From NCBI RefSeq assembly GCF_900111735.1, contig NZ_FOHW01000005.1:1-64000 (forward strand): 64,000 nt of DNA, read 5' to 3'. The position numbers were made by a program, and so were the translations under genes. This DNA comes from Pseudomonas graminis (GTDB lineage Bacteria; Pseudomonadota; Gammaproteobacteria; Pseudomonadales; Pseudomonadaceae). Of the stretch, positions 49,428 to 59,311 are shown piece by piece; positions within the stretch are counted from its first letter, which is position 1, and every line of letters begins with the position of its first letter. The notes under the pieces were generated by a model. It ran no database searches. It was not told the DNA's origin and worked only from the letters and a program-made list of their open reading frames with translations.

Positions 49428-49452
49428 TTGTAGGAGCGCGCTTGCCCGCGAT
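49428..49452. repeat. Single REP, GCGCTTGCCCGC type
   Basis: TTGTAGGAGCGCGCTTGCCCGCGAT is one clean copy of the REP seen at 17448. Only a weak, degenerate partner (CTATCGCGAGCAA near 49490-49505) lies nearby. Confidence 0.8.
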
Positions 49453-49545
49453 GGCGGTGGGTCAGACAGCAAGGATGTCGCGGACAAATGCTATCGCGAG
49501 CAATCTCACGCCAACAGAGGCGATCAAGACTGGCCAGCGCAGTGA

Positions 49546-50628
49546 TCAGTTTCTGATCAGTGCCTCGACCTGCTTCACCTGACGATCCAGCGTTGCGCGG
49601 TCTTTGCTGCGCACCGTGGCGTGGCCGACCTTGCGCCCGGCCTTAAAGGCTTTGCCGTAGTGATGCAGATGGCAATCTTCGACAGCGATGACCTGATCCA
49701 CTGCCGGCACTTCACCGATGAAGTTGAGCATCGCGCTTTCTCCGACCTTGGCCGTCGAACCCAACGGCAGCCCGGCAACGGCGCGCAGATGGTTCTCGAA
49801 CTGGCTGCACTCGGCGCCTTCGGTGGTCCAGTGGCCCGAGTTGTGGACGCGCGGGGCAATTTCGTTGGCTTTAAGGCCGCCATCAACTTCGAAGAATTCA
49901 AAGGCCAGCACGCCTACATAATCCAGCTGCTTGAGCACCCGCCCGGCGTAATCCTCAGCCAGCGCCTGCAGCGGGTGATCGGTGCTGGCGATGGACAGGC
50001 GCAGGATGCCGCTGTCATGGGTGTTGTGAACCAGCGGATAGAAGCGGGTTTCACCGTCACGGGCGCGCACGGCGATCAGCGAGACTTCGCCGGTGAACGG
50101 CACGAAGCCTTCCAGCAGGCAAGGCACGTTGCCCAGTTCGGCGAAGGTGTCGATCACGTCTTCCGGTGTGCGCAGGACTTTCTGACCCTTGCCGTCGTAA
50201 CCCAGCGTGCGGGTTTTCAGCACAGCCGGCAGACCAATGCTGGCTACCGCAGCGTCCAGATCGACCTGGGACTGGATATCAGCGAACGCCGGCGTCGGTA
50301 TGCCGAGGTCCTTGAACATGCTTTTTTCAAACCAGCGATCGCGGGCGATGCGCAGCGCTTCTGCACTCGGGTAAACCGGCACGAACTGCGACAGGAAGGC
50401 GACGGTTTCAGCGGGCACGCTTTCGAATTCGAAGGTGACCAGATCGACATCATTGGCCAACTGGCGCAGGTGCTCCTGATCGCCATAATCGGCGAGCAGG
50501 TGCTCGCCAAGGGCAGCGGCGCAGGCGTCCGGTGCAGGGTCAAGGAAGGCGAAGTTCATCCCCAGCGGGGTGCCCGCCAGTGCCAACATGCGACCCAACT
50601 GGCCGCCACCGATTACGCCGATCTTCAT
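49546..50628 (-). CDS. purK: N5-carboxyaminoimidazole ribonucleotide synthase
   Basis: PurK, 360 aa, ATP-grasp enzyme that uses bicarbonate and AIR to make N5-CAIR. MKIGVIGGGQLGRMLALAG is the usual start; ATP-grasp landmarks are TRTLGYDGKGQ, LLEGFVPFTGEVS and ALAFEFF-like VLAFEFFEVDGGLKANEIAPRVHNSGHWT. It follows purE by 7 bp and forms a purEK operon. Confidence 0.96.
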   Translation of the reverse strand: MKIGVIGGGQLGRMLALAGTPLGMNFAFLDPAPDACAAALGEHLLADYGDQEHLRQLANDVDLVTFEFESVPAETVAFLSQFVPVYPSAEALRIARDRWFEKSMFKDLGIPTPAFADIQSQVDLDAAVASIGLPAVLKTRTLGYDGKGQKVLRTPEDVIDTFAELGNVPCLLEGFVPFTGEVSLIAVRARDGETRFYPLVHNTHDSGILRLSIASTDHPLQALAEDYAGRVLKQLDYVGVLAFEFFEVDGGLKANEIAPRVHNSGHWTTEGAECSQFENHLRAVAGLPLGSTAKVGESAMLNFIGEVPAVDQVIAVEDCHLHHYGKAFKAGRKVGHATVRSKDRATLDRQVKQVEALIRN

Positions 50629-50635
50629 GAAAACC

Positions 50636-51127
50636 TCAGGCCTCGCGTGGGTCTGGATTGTCCAGAACGCTGTCTGTCTGCTCAGCGCGGAATTTCTTCA
50701 GCACTGCGTGGAAGTGTGGGTGCTTGGCGCCCAGGATACTGGCCGACAACAGCGCAGCGTTGATCGCGCCCGCCTTGCCAATGGCCAGGGTCGCGACCGG
50801 AATGCCGGCAGGCATCTGCACGATGGAGAGCAATGAATCAACGCCCGACAGCATGGAAGACTGAACCGGGACACCCAGAACGGGCAGATGAGTTTTGGCA
50901 GCGCACATGCCCGGCAGATGAGCAGCGCCACCGGCGCCGGCGATGATCACCTCGATACCACGGCCTTCGGCTTCTTCGGCGTACTTGAACAGCAGATCGG
51001 GCGTGCGGTGCGCCGAAACCACTTTGACTTCGTACGGAATGCCGAGCTTTTCAAGCATGTCGGCGGTGTGGCTAAGGGTGGACCAATCGGACTTGGAGCC
51101 CATGATCACGCCAACCAGTGCGCTCAT
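50636..51127 (-). CDS. purE: N5-carboxyaminoimidazole ribonucleotide mutase
   Basis: PurE, 163 aa, converts N5-CAIR to CAIR. The motifs [25 protein letters not shown] (catalytic His) and [25 protein letters not shown] are complete. ATG at 51127 ([10 protein letters not shown]) is the usual start. A candidate leader terminator lies just upstream (51164-51202) and a promoter-like sequence before that. Confidence 0.96.
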   Translation of the reverse strand: MSALVGVIMGSKSDWSTLSHTADMLEKLGIPYEVKVVSAHRTPDLLFKYAEEAEGRGIEVIIAGAGGAAHLPGMCAAKTHLPVLGVPVQSSMLSGVDSLLSIVQMPAGIPVATLAIGKAGAINAALLSASILGAKHPHFHAVLKKFRAEQTDSVLDNPDPREA

Positions 51128-51163
51128 CGTCGTGCCTCTCATCGGGCGCCCGCAGGCGCGACT

Positions 51164-51202
51164 AAAAACAACAAGCCACGCGGGAGGACCGGCGTGGCTT
51201 GT
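51164..51202 (-). terminator. Hairpin terminator in the purE leader
   Basis: On the minus strand ACAAGCCACGC pairs perfectly over 11 bp with GCGTGGCTTGT around a 10-base loop, followed by TGTTTTT. It lies between a promoter-like sequence (51243-51270) and the purE start at 51127. It may end the LysR transcript, or act as an attenuator for purEK. Confidence 0.85.
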
Positions 51203-51242
51203 CGTACAAATTATGACCAGTCGAACCGGCCGAAGGCCGCGG

Positions 51243-51270
51243 AGTATACCGCAAAGATTCTCGTTTGACA
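51243..51270 (-). promoter_or_regulatory. Sigma70-like promoter upstream of purE
   Basis: On the minus strand TGTCAA (51265-51270) and TATACT (51243-51248) are separated by 16 bases, a good -35/-10 pair. Transcription would start near 51236 and give a ~110-base leader that includes the terminator hairpin. Confidence 0.55.
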
Positions 51271-51338
51271 GGCTGCCGGCGACCTCCCGTCAGCCCGCCA
51301 AACCGGCCCGTGGAAGCCCGGATTTACTGACTCCAAGG

Positions 51339-52250
51339 TCAGGCCGCCGGCGAGGTGCCGCCGGCTTCCAGCTTGCGCCACAGCAGCCGGACATTGGCCT
51401 TGCGAACCAACGCGCAGCGGTACAGCCGGATCTCCAGCGGAACATGCCATTGGGGCCCTCCGCAGATCACCAACTCTCCCCGTTCAAGCTCCGCCGTCAC
51501 GCTCAGCCGCGGCACCCATGCGATCCCCAGCCCTTGCAACGCCATGCCTTTGAGGCTGTCGGCCATCGCCGTTTCGTAAATCGTCGTGAAACGCACGCTG
51601 CGCTGGCGCAACAATAGGTTCACCGAGCGACCCAGAAACGCACCCGCGCTGTAGGCCAGCAACGGCACGCTCTGCTCCCCTTCCAGATCGAACAGCGGCC
51701 GTCCCTCTTCGTCCGTCGAGCAGACTGGCAGCATTTCGGTCACGCCCAGGTGCAGCGACGGGAAGATCTCGGCGTCCATCTGCAGCGCGGCATCGGGGTC
51801 GTAAAACGCCAGCATCAGATCGCAGCCGCCTTCACGCAGCGCGTGCACCGCGTCGCCAACGTTGGTGGCCACCAGGCGCGTGGCGATGTTCAGCCCTTCG
51901 TTGCGCAGTTGCGCGATCCAGCGAGGGAAGAAACTCAATGCCAGCGAGTGCGCGGCCGCGATCTGCATGACCTCGCCCTGCCCGCTTTCCAGATGGTGCA
52001 AATGACGCAGCACTTCGCCGAGCTGGTCGACCACAGTGCGCGCGGTAACGAGAAATAATTGCCCCGCCGCCGTCAGCTCGATCGGCGTGCGCGAGCGATT
52101 GACCAGCGTCAGCCCAAGCGCAGCTTCAAGGCTGCGAATGCGCCGACTGAAAGCCGGTTGCGTGACGAACCGACGCTCCGCTGCCTGGGAAAAACTGCGG
52201 GTCGCGGCCAGCGCACTGAAATCTTCCAGCCATTTGCTTTCCAGGTTCAT
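51339..52250 (-). CDS. LysR-family transcriptional regulator
   Basis: A 303-aa LysR protein. The N-terminal HTH (WLEDFSALAATRSFSQAAERRFVTQPAFSRRIR) and the substrate-binding part are complete. It is divergent from aspA, the place of PA5428 in P. aeruginosa, so it may regulate aspA or the Asn/Asp genes. Inducer unknown. ATG at 52250 has GGAGAAACG before it. Confidence 0.9.
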   Translation of the reverse strand: MNLESKWLEDFSALAATRSFSQAAERRFVTQPAFSRRIRSLEAALGLTLVNRSRTPIELTAAGQLFLVTARTVVDQLGEVLRHLHHLESGQGEVMQIAAAHSLALSFFPRWIAQLRNEGLNIATRLVATNVGDAVHALREGGCDLMLAFYDPDAALQMDAEIFPSLHLGVTEMLPVCSTDEEGRPLFDLEGEQSVPLLAYSAGAFLGRSVNLLLRQRSVRFTTIYETAMADSLKGMALQGLGIAWVPRLSVTAELERGELVICGGPQWHVPLEIRLYRCALVRKANVRLLWRKLEAGGTSPAA

Positions 52251-52461
52251 CGTTTCTCCAGCCTTAGAAATTGCGCATTCGCGGGTGCGGACGAGAGCCT
52301 CATACACTGATTCACACGCCCGTAACAATCCCCGCGTCCCTGCGGCATTATGCCGATTGTGCATAGGGCAGCGTTTTACAGCATTGGTCCGCAATAGCCC
52401 ACAGGCCTAGTATCAAGGGCGTTCCGGCTTAGTCCGTGCCCATCTTGAGACTTTCTCTATC

Positions 52462-53886
<1,425 letters not shown>

Positions 53887-53955
53887 TCGTCCGGCTCTGC
53901 AGCACTTGCAACACGATCACCAGGCTGAGGGTCTAGACACCCCTCACCCTTTTGA

Positions 53956-53990
53956 GGGCCGGGAGCATACGCTTCCAGGCCCTTTTTTTT
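53956..53990 (+). terminator. Terminator after aspA
   Basis: GGGCCGGGAGC pairs with GCTTCCAGGCCC (one mismatch and one bulge) around ATAC and is followed by eight T. It ends aspA, which means the symporter at 54086 probably has its own promoter. Confidence 0.88.
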
Positions 53991-54085
53991 GCCCAGCGCC
54001 ATTCGGGCTTGAAACAAACCGGATAAAGACTCCAATAACGCGCGCCGGTATAGTGCGCACCCTCTAAGAAAGCGAGGAAACACCA

Positions 54086-55540
54086 ATGCTTGAAGTCATC
54101 AACGACTTCCTCTCGGGAAAAGTACTGATCGTGCTCATTGTAGGGCTCGGTGGATATTTCACGATTCGCTCGCGTTTCGTTCAGTTCCGTCACTTCTTTC
54201 ACATGTTCGCGGTGTTTCGCGACAGTCTGCGCAGCAGCGCGGGCCAGTTGAGTTCATTTCAGGCCCTGATGCTGAGCCTTGCCGGCCGCGTCGGCGCCGG
54301 TAACATCGCAGGCGTCGGCATCGCCGTCACCCTGGGCGGGCCAGGCGCGGTGTTCTGGATGTGGGTTACAGCCCTTGTCGGCATGGCGAGCAGCTTTTTC
54401 GAATGCTCCCTCGGCCAGCTGTACAAACGCTGCGACGCCGAAGGCCAATACCGCGGCGGTCCGTCGTATTACATTCAGCACGGTCTGGGCAAACGCTGGC
54501 TGGGCATGATCATGGCGGTGTTGTTGCTGGTGACCTTCGGTTTCGCCTTCAACGGCCTGCAATCCCACGCCGTGACTCACTCGCTCAACGACGCGTTCAA
54601 GGTCTCGCCAGGCTACGCTGGCGTCGGTCTGGCGATTTTGCTGGGCCTGGTGTTCGTCGGCGGGATCAAGCGAATCGCCAAGGTCGCCGACCTGCTGGTG
54701 CCGATCAAGACGCTGGTCTACATCGCCGTCACGCTGTACGTCATTGGCGTGCAGTTCGAACACGTTCCGCACATGCTGATGACCATCGTCAAAAGCGCGT
54801 TCGGCATGGATGAAGTGTTCGGTGGCCTGATCGGCAGCGCCATTGTCATGGGCGTCAAACGTGGGGTCTTCGCCAACGAAGCCGGCCTGGGCAGCGCACC
54901 CAACGTGGCAGCGGTCGCTCAGGTCGAGCACCCGGTTGCACAGGGTGTGGTTCAAGCGTTCAGCGTGTTCCTCGACACCTTCGTCATCTGCACCTGCACC
55001 GCGTTGCTTATTCTGCTCTCCGGTTTTTATACCCCGGGCTTCGAAGGCGATGGCATTGCCCTGACGCAGAACTCCCTCGCCGCCGTCGTCGGTGACTGGG
55101 GCAGGCTGTTCATCAGCGTGGCGCTGGCGCTGTTCGTGTTCACATCAATTCTCTACAACTACTACTTGGGCGAAAACAGCCTGCGCTTCCTGCTGGGTGA
55201 GAACCGCAAGGCGATCTTCTTCTATCGCGTGTTGGTCCTTGCGCTGATTCTGTGGGGCGCAGTCGAGGATCTGGGCACGGTGTTCGCCTTCGCAGACATC
55301 ACCATGACGCTGCTGGCCTTCGTCAACCTGATTGCGCTGGCGATGCTGTTCAAAATCGCGCTGCGGGTGCTGAAAGACTACGATGACCAGCGTAAAGCCG
55401 GAATCAAGACGCCGGTTTTCGACTCCAGCCAGTTCCCCGATCTGGACCTGGACCTGAAAGCCTGGCCAAAGCCTGATGCCGCTCACCCTTCGGCGCACAC
55501 GGAAGCGATCAGCAGCAAACCCGTCGCGGACGCGCGTTAA
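54086..55540 (+). CDS. Sodium:alanine symporter (AGCS family)
   Basis: A 484-aa AGCS transporter of about 10-11 helices. The family signature GAGNIAGVGIAVTLGGPGAVFWMWVTALVGMASSF and the GGPSYYIQHGLGKRW segment are clear. It brings in Ala, Gly or related amino acids with Na+. It precedes asparaginase by 30 bp on the same strand, so asparagine, or ammonia-yielding amino acids, are likely substrates. Confidence 0.93.
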   Translation: MLEVINDFLSGKVLIVLIVGLGGYFTIRSRFVQFRHFFHMFAVFRDSLRSSAGQLSSFQALMLSLAGRVGAGNIAGVGIAVTLGGPGAVFWMWVTALVGMASSFFECSLGQLYKRCDAEGQYRGGPSYYIQHGLGKRWLGMIMAVLLLVTFGFAFNGLQSHAVTHSLNDAFKVSPGYAGVGLAILLGLVFVGGIKRIAKVADLLVPIKTLVYIAVTLYVIGVQFEHVPHMLMTIVKSAFGMDEVFGGLIGSAIVMGVKRGVFANEAGLGSAPNVAAVAQVEHPVAQGVVQAFSVFLDTFVICTCTALLILLSGFYTPGFEGDGIALTQNSLAAVVGDWGRLFISVALALFVFTSILYNYYLGENSLRFLLGENRKAIFFYRVLVLALILWGAVEDLGTVFAFADITMTLLAFVNLIALAMLFKIALRVLKDYDDQRKAGIKTPVFDSSQFPDLDLDLKAWPKPDAAHPSAHTEAISSKPVADAR

Positions 55541-55570
55541 TCACTTGAACGTCAATCCAGGGAGACAGGC

Positions 55571-56575
55571 ATGACTCGCGAAAACCACGCATCAGCCCGC
55601 CAGGTAATGGTGCTGTACACCGGTGGAACCATCGGCATGCAGGCCAGCGAAAACGGGCTGGCACCCGCTTCCGGCTTTGAAGCACGCATGGCTGAGCAAC
55701 TGGCCGCACTGCCCGAAATGGTGGTGCCGCAGTGGTCGTTCCGCGAAATGTCTCCCCTGATCGACAGCGCCAACATGACCCCTGCCTACTGGCAGCGCTT
55801 GCGAGAGGCGGTGGTCGATGCAATTGAAGCGCAAGGTTGCGATGCCGTGCTGATCCTGCACGGCACCGACACCTTGGCCTACAGCGCAGCGGCCATGAGC
55901 TTTCAACTGTTGGGCCTGAATGCCCCGGTTGTGTTCACCGGTTCCATGTTGCCAGCCGGTGTTCCCGACAGCGATGCCTGGGAAAACGTCAACGGCGCCT
56001 TGCAGGCCTTGGGTCAAGGGCTCGCCTCGGGGGTGCATTTGTACTTCCATGGCGAGCTGCTTGAGCCGACACGGTGCGCGAAGGTTCGCAGCTTCGGCCG
56101 TAACCCTTTCGCGGCGCTTAATCGCGCCCGGGGTGGTGAGGCTGTATCGGCGTTGCCGACGGCGCTGGATTACCGCCAGCCTAAGAAACTGGCGAATGTC
56201 GCCGTGCTGCCCCTGTTTCCCGGCATTGGCGCTGCACAGCTCGACGGTTTGATCGACAGCGGCATTCAAGGTCTTGTGCTGGAATGCTTCGGCAGCGGCA
56301 CTGGCCCCAGCGATAACGCAGGATTCCTTGCCAGCCTGCAGCGTGCGTATCAGCAAGGCGTCGTGGTCGTGGCGATTACCCAATGCCACGAAGGCGGCGT
56401 CGAACTGGACGTATATGAGGCTGGCAGTCGTCTGCGCGATGCCGGCGTGCTGTCCGGCGGAGGCATGACCCGCGAAGCCGCATTCGGCAAGCTGCATGCA
56501 CTGCTGGGGGCTGGTCTGGAGGGGGAGGAAGTACGACGGCTGGTTGAGCTGGATGTTTGCGGCGAGTTGCGTTAA
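55571..56575 (+). CDS. L-asparaginase, type I (cytoplasmic)
   Basis: A 334-aa asparaginase without signal peptide. Catalytic motifs VLYTGGTIGM (first Thr) and LHGTDTLAYSAAA (second Thr, Asp) are conserved. It yields aspartate and ammonia; aspartate can then go to fumarate through AspA. The AGGGAGACAGGC ribosome site precedes the ATG. Confidence 0.94.
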   Translation: MTRENHASARQVMVLYTGGTIGMQASENGLAPASGFEARMAEQLAALPEMVVPQWSFREMSPLIDSANMTPAYWQRLREAVVDAIEAQGCDAVLILHGTDTLAYSAAAMSFQLLGLNAPVVFTGSMLPAGVPDSDAWENVNGALQALGQGLASGVHLYFHGELLEPTRCAKVRSFGRNPFAALNRARGGEAVSALPTALDYRQPKKLANVAVLPLFPGIGAAQLDGLIDSGIQGLVLECFGSGTGPSDNAGFLASLQRAYQQGVVVVAITQCHEGGVELDVYEAGSRLRDAGVLSGGGMTREAAFGKLHALLGAGLEGEEVRRLVELDVCGELR

Positions 56576-56771
56576 AGCTACTCTGAAATCAGTAGCTTCA
56601 AACGGGGCCCTACTTCGCGAAAACGGAACCTACGAAGTAAGGCATGCAGCTGCATGAACTTAAGTAAGGTACCGGGAAATCCAGAAACTGGTGTTCTCAC
56701 CCGGCCTTGGGTTAACCACCCATCCTCCTATGAGCAGCTTACTCTCTGCTCCTTCGTCATCCTTTATCTCT

Positions 56772-57947
56772 TCAGCAAAGGTACCCTGGAACCTTGGTCA
56801 GTACTGATCCCTGCTCACCAAAAGTTGTATCCAGCGTCCCGTCAGGGTTAATCCGGCTCAGAGTAAGCGCACTCGTATCACCGAAGGTTGTCCCGATGCC
56901 AATAGACAGCCCCGATTCCAGCGGTATGACGTAGCTACCGATATTACCCTCTCCCAATGGGATACTTAACGGCTCACCGCCGTTGAAACTCTGATCCGGC
57001 TTACCATCCAGACTTAGCTTTGTATACACTGCGGTTTGCTTTCCGATTACCCCTAAAGCGCCCACCACAAATATTCCATCGCCTCGAATCGCAAGGTTTG
57101 CCACAAACCCACCGGCGCTGCCATCGCCATACGTAAACTTGCCCCCTTCTGCAAAACTTTTATCGACACTGCCGTTATCGAAAAACCGGGAAATCGCCAT
57201 CTTGTCCCCAAGGTTGCCAGTAACGTAGATCCGTTGTTGGCTGTCGAGCCTAATCCTTGAATAACTTTCTTGTACCTTAGCGGTTGAATATACGAATCCG
57301 CCGTCACCAAACGACAGGTCGGTAACACCATCTTTGTCGATTCGCATCACTGCGCTGTCAAAATCGCCGTATGTTTTAATCGTTTCAGCAGTGATTAGAA
57401 TCTTGCCATTTTCTTGAAGGGCCATACCCCCCGCGATGCTATTCGGATAGGTAAGCGCCGGACGATGAATACCGTTAATACCGAAGCTGGTATCCATTTC
57501 TCCGTTATCTCCTACCTTAATGACAATAAGAGAATCGGACTCGCCCCCGGCGAGGTCGTACAGGCCCAATGTAAGTAAAACACCTTCATTGGGTACCACC
57601 AACGAGCCAGTCACGCGTACGCGATGCTCGAAGAGTTCCAGAAACGCATACCCACCGGTGCCATAGGACTCAACCAATTTGCCATTCGCATCGAGCCTTA
57701 CCGTAACCACGCCGACTTTCTCGCCAGCGCGATAATTCAAACCCTTGGGAGTTGCATGAGTAATGACGCTAGTGGCGGGCTGTGCAAGCGAACGGGCTGT
57801 CGCTCCAGCAACATAGGTACCAATGATCAGATATCCGTCGCTTAAACGCTTGATATGACCGCCGGTGCTTTGATTAAGACCCACTGAAATAACGCCGTTC
57901 TCTCCAAAATCCGGATCTTGATCCCCTGGCTTCCGTTCGTTGCTCAT
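56772..57947 (-). CDS. Delta-60 repeat (DUF5122) beta-propeller protein
   Basis: A 391-aa protein with seven delta-60 repeats: DPDFGENGVI, VESYGTGGYA, DTSFGINGIH, DLSFGDGGFV, DKSFAEGGKF, DQSFNGGEPL and DTTFGEQGSV. No signal peptide. Like the gene at 43819 it is predicted to form a seven-bladed propeller and is of lower GC than the core genes. The ATG at 57947 is preferred since AGGGA lies seven bases before it. A dyad (58013-58030) lies in its promoter region. Function unknown. Confidence 0.85.
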   Translation of the reverse strand: MSNERKPGDQDPDFGENGVISVGLNQSTGGHIKRLSDGYLIIGTYVAGATARSLAQPATSVITHATPKGLNYRAGEKVGVVTVRLDANGKLVESYGTGGYAFLELFEHRVRVTGSLVVPNEGVLLTLGLYDLAGGESDSLIVIKVGDNGEMDTSFGINGIHRPALTYPNSIAGGMALQENGKILITAETIKTYGDFDSAVMRIDKDGVTDLSFGDGGFVYSTAKVQESYSRIRLDSQQRIYVTGNLGDKMAISRFFDNGSVDKSFAEGGKFTYGDGSAGGFVANLAIRGDGIFVVGALGVIGKQTAVYTKLSLDGKPDQSFNGGEPLSIPLGEGNIGSYVIPLESGLSIGIGTTFGDTSALTLSRINPDGTLDTTFGEQGSVLTKVPGYLC

Positions 57948-58012
57948 CACTCATCCCTCAATGACTATCGAATACCGAGAGATAACAATAAGACTTCGGG
58001 GCACACGGCATA

Positions 58013-58030
58013 ACTGTCAGTAATGACAGT
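58013..58030. promoter_or_regulatory. Dyad ACTGTCA-GTAA-TGACAGT before the delta-60 gene
   Basis: Seven-base arms pair exactly around GTAA, about 66-83 bases upstream of the delta-60 start (minus strand). It could bind a regulator. It contains CTGTCA as in Pho boxes but in inverted, not direct, order, so it is not a typical PhoB site. Confidence 0.35.
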
Positions 58031-58127
58031 GCTCAGTTCCTTTCGCGATAAACCGTGCCCTACGGAGACATAATGGAATGAGCCAGCGATTAGGCAATTC
58101 ACACCGACGCCCGCTATAAAGGGCGGT

Positions 58128-58154
58128 CAATTCGACCTCGCGGAGGTCGAATTG
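58128..58154. terminator. 12-bp perfect hairpin after the bestrophin gene
   Basis: CAATTCGACCTC (58128-58139) and GAGGTCGAATTG (58143-58154) pair exactly around GCG. It begins 22 bases after the bestrophin stop (minus strand). The T run after it is weak, so it may be a terminator or mRNA-stabilising hairpin. Confidence 0.6.
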
Positions 58155-58175
58155 CCGGGAACAAGCTTAGGTCTG

Positions 58176-59075
58176 CTACGAATAAGCAACCTCAGCCGGC
58201 CGCTTATCCATCGCATCCTGCAGCATCGAGTTCAGATTGCCGGAGATGTTTTCGCACAGCGCTTTCATCTGGATCTCGTGCTCGGAGACTTTGAAGGGGC
58301 TTTGCAGGTCTGTGCCGATTTTCTCGATTGCCAGCAGCATGAAGCCGACCACGGTGGACGCCAGCGGCGTGAACCATCCCAGCGTGTCAACAAGACCGAT
58401 CGGCACGATGATGCAGAACAGCGTGATGAACAGGCGCGGGAACGTGACGTATGGATAGGGCAACGGCGTGTTGGCGATGCGCTCCATTCCGCCCTGGTTG
58501 TTAGAGATTTCCACGAGTGTCGCTTCGAGCCGTTCAAGGCGAATGCTGTCCAGACGGCCGGCTTTGTATTCCTGAGTGATGATCGCGGCAGACTCATTGA
58601 GAATCGCATTGGGGAAGTTATTGGTGCGCGTGCGGCGCTCATACTCTTCCCGGGAAATCATCGCGGTGACCTGCTCGCCGCAATCGCTGCCCTTCAAATG
58701 AGCCGACAGGCATTCGACATAGGCCACATGCCGGCGCAACAGCGTGGCCTTGACCGGGTTCAGGCCGTCTTCGTCATCGATGAACGTCAGCACCTGCCGG
58801 GCGAAGCTGCGAGAGTTATTGACCAGTGCGCCCCATAAGGTACGCGCTTCCCACCAGCGGTTGTAGGCGCTGGTGTTGCGGAAACTGGTCAGTACCACCA
58901 GCGCAGAGCCCAACAGGGTCAGGGGCATCGATGGCAGGGTGATCTTGCGATCGAGGAACAGCATGAAGTCGACGGTGACGACAACGTCCCATATCAGCAG
59001 CCAGAACAAGGACCAGCCGATGTAGGTAAACATCCGGATCGAGGTCCGATACTTCTTGACGATAAATTCCTGCAA
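58176..59075 (-). CDS. Bestrophin-family membrane channel protein
   Basis: A 299-aa bestrophin-like (YneE/UPF0187) protein with about four helices. The family stretch SFRNTSAYNRWWEARTLWGALVNNSRSFARQVL is clear, and the C-terminal part (ALCENISGNLNSMLQDA) is typical. Bacterial homologues are ion channels. The TTG at 59075 is preferred, with GGAGG six bases before it; the frame is open up to 59093. Divergent from transketolase. Confidence 0.9.
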   Translation of the reverse strand: MQEFIVKKYRTSIRMFTYIGWSLFWLLIWDVVVTVDFMLFLDRKITLPSMPLTLLGSALVVLTSFRNTSAYNRWWEARTLWGALVNNSRSFARQVLTFIDDEDGLNPVKATLLRRHVAYVECLSAHLKGSDCGEQVTAMISREEYERRTRTNNFPNAILNESAAIITQEYKAGRLDSIRLERLEATLVEISNNQGGMERIANTPLPYPYVTFPRLFITLFCIIVPIGLVDTLGWFTPLASTVVGFMLLAIEKIGTDLQSPFKVSEHEIQMKALCENISGNLNSMLQDAMDKRPAEVAYS

Positions 59076-59311
59076 AAGCCACCTCCGGCGCAATACGTTG
59101 AATCAGTCGGCAAAGGCTCGACCCAAGGCTTCGAATACGTCTGAGAAAGTTCGTTCGTTACGTCCACAGGCTATATGTAACCAAATACCCAAGGAAAGCT
59201 GAATCGCTTCTCCCCCGAGCCGGCTGACCGATTGTTCATGGAACGATCAGCGCCTTCCGGGGCTCAACACCTATCTGGATGTTTCAGCTACCCGTCACGA
59301 GGAGAACGTTA

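Noticed and set aside
58013..58030. Pho box
   Set aside because: The CTGTCA halves are inverted, not in the direct order with 4-base spacing that PhoB needs.
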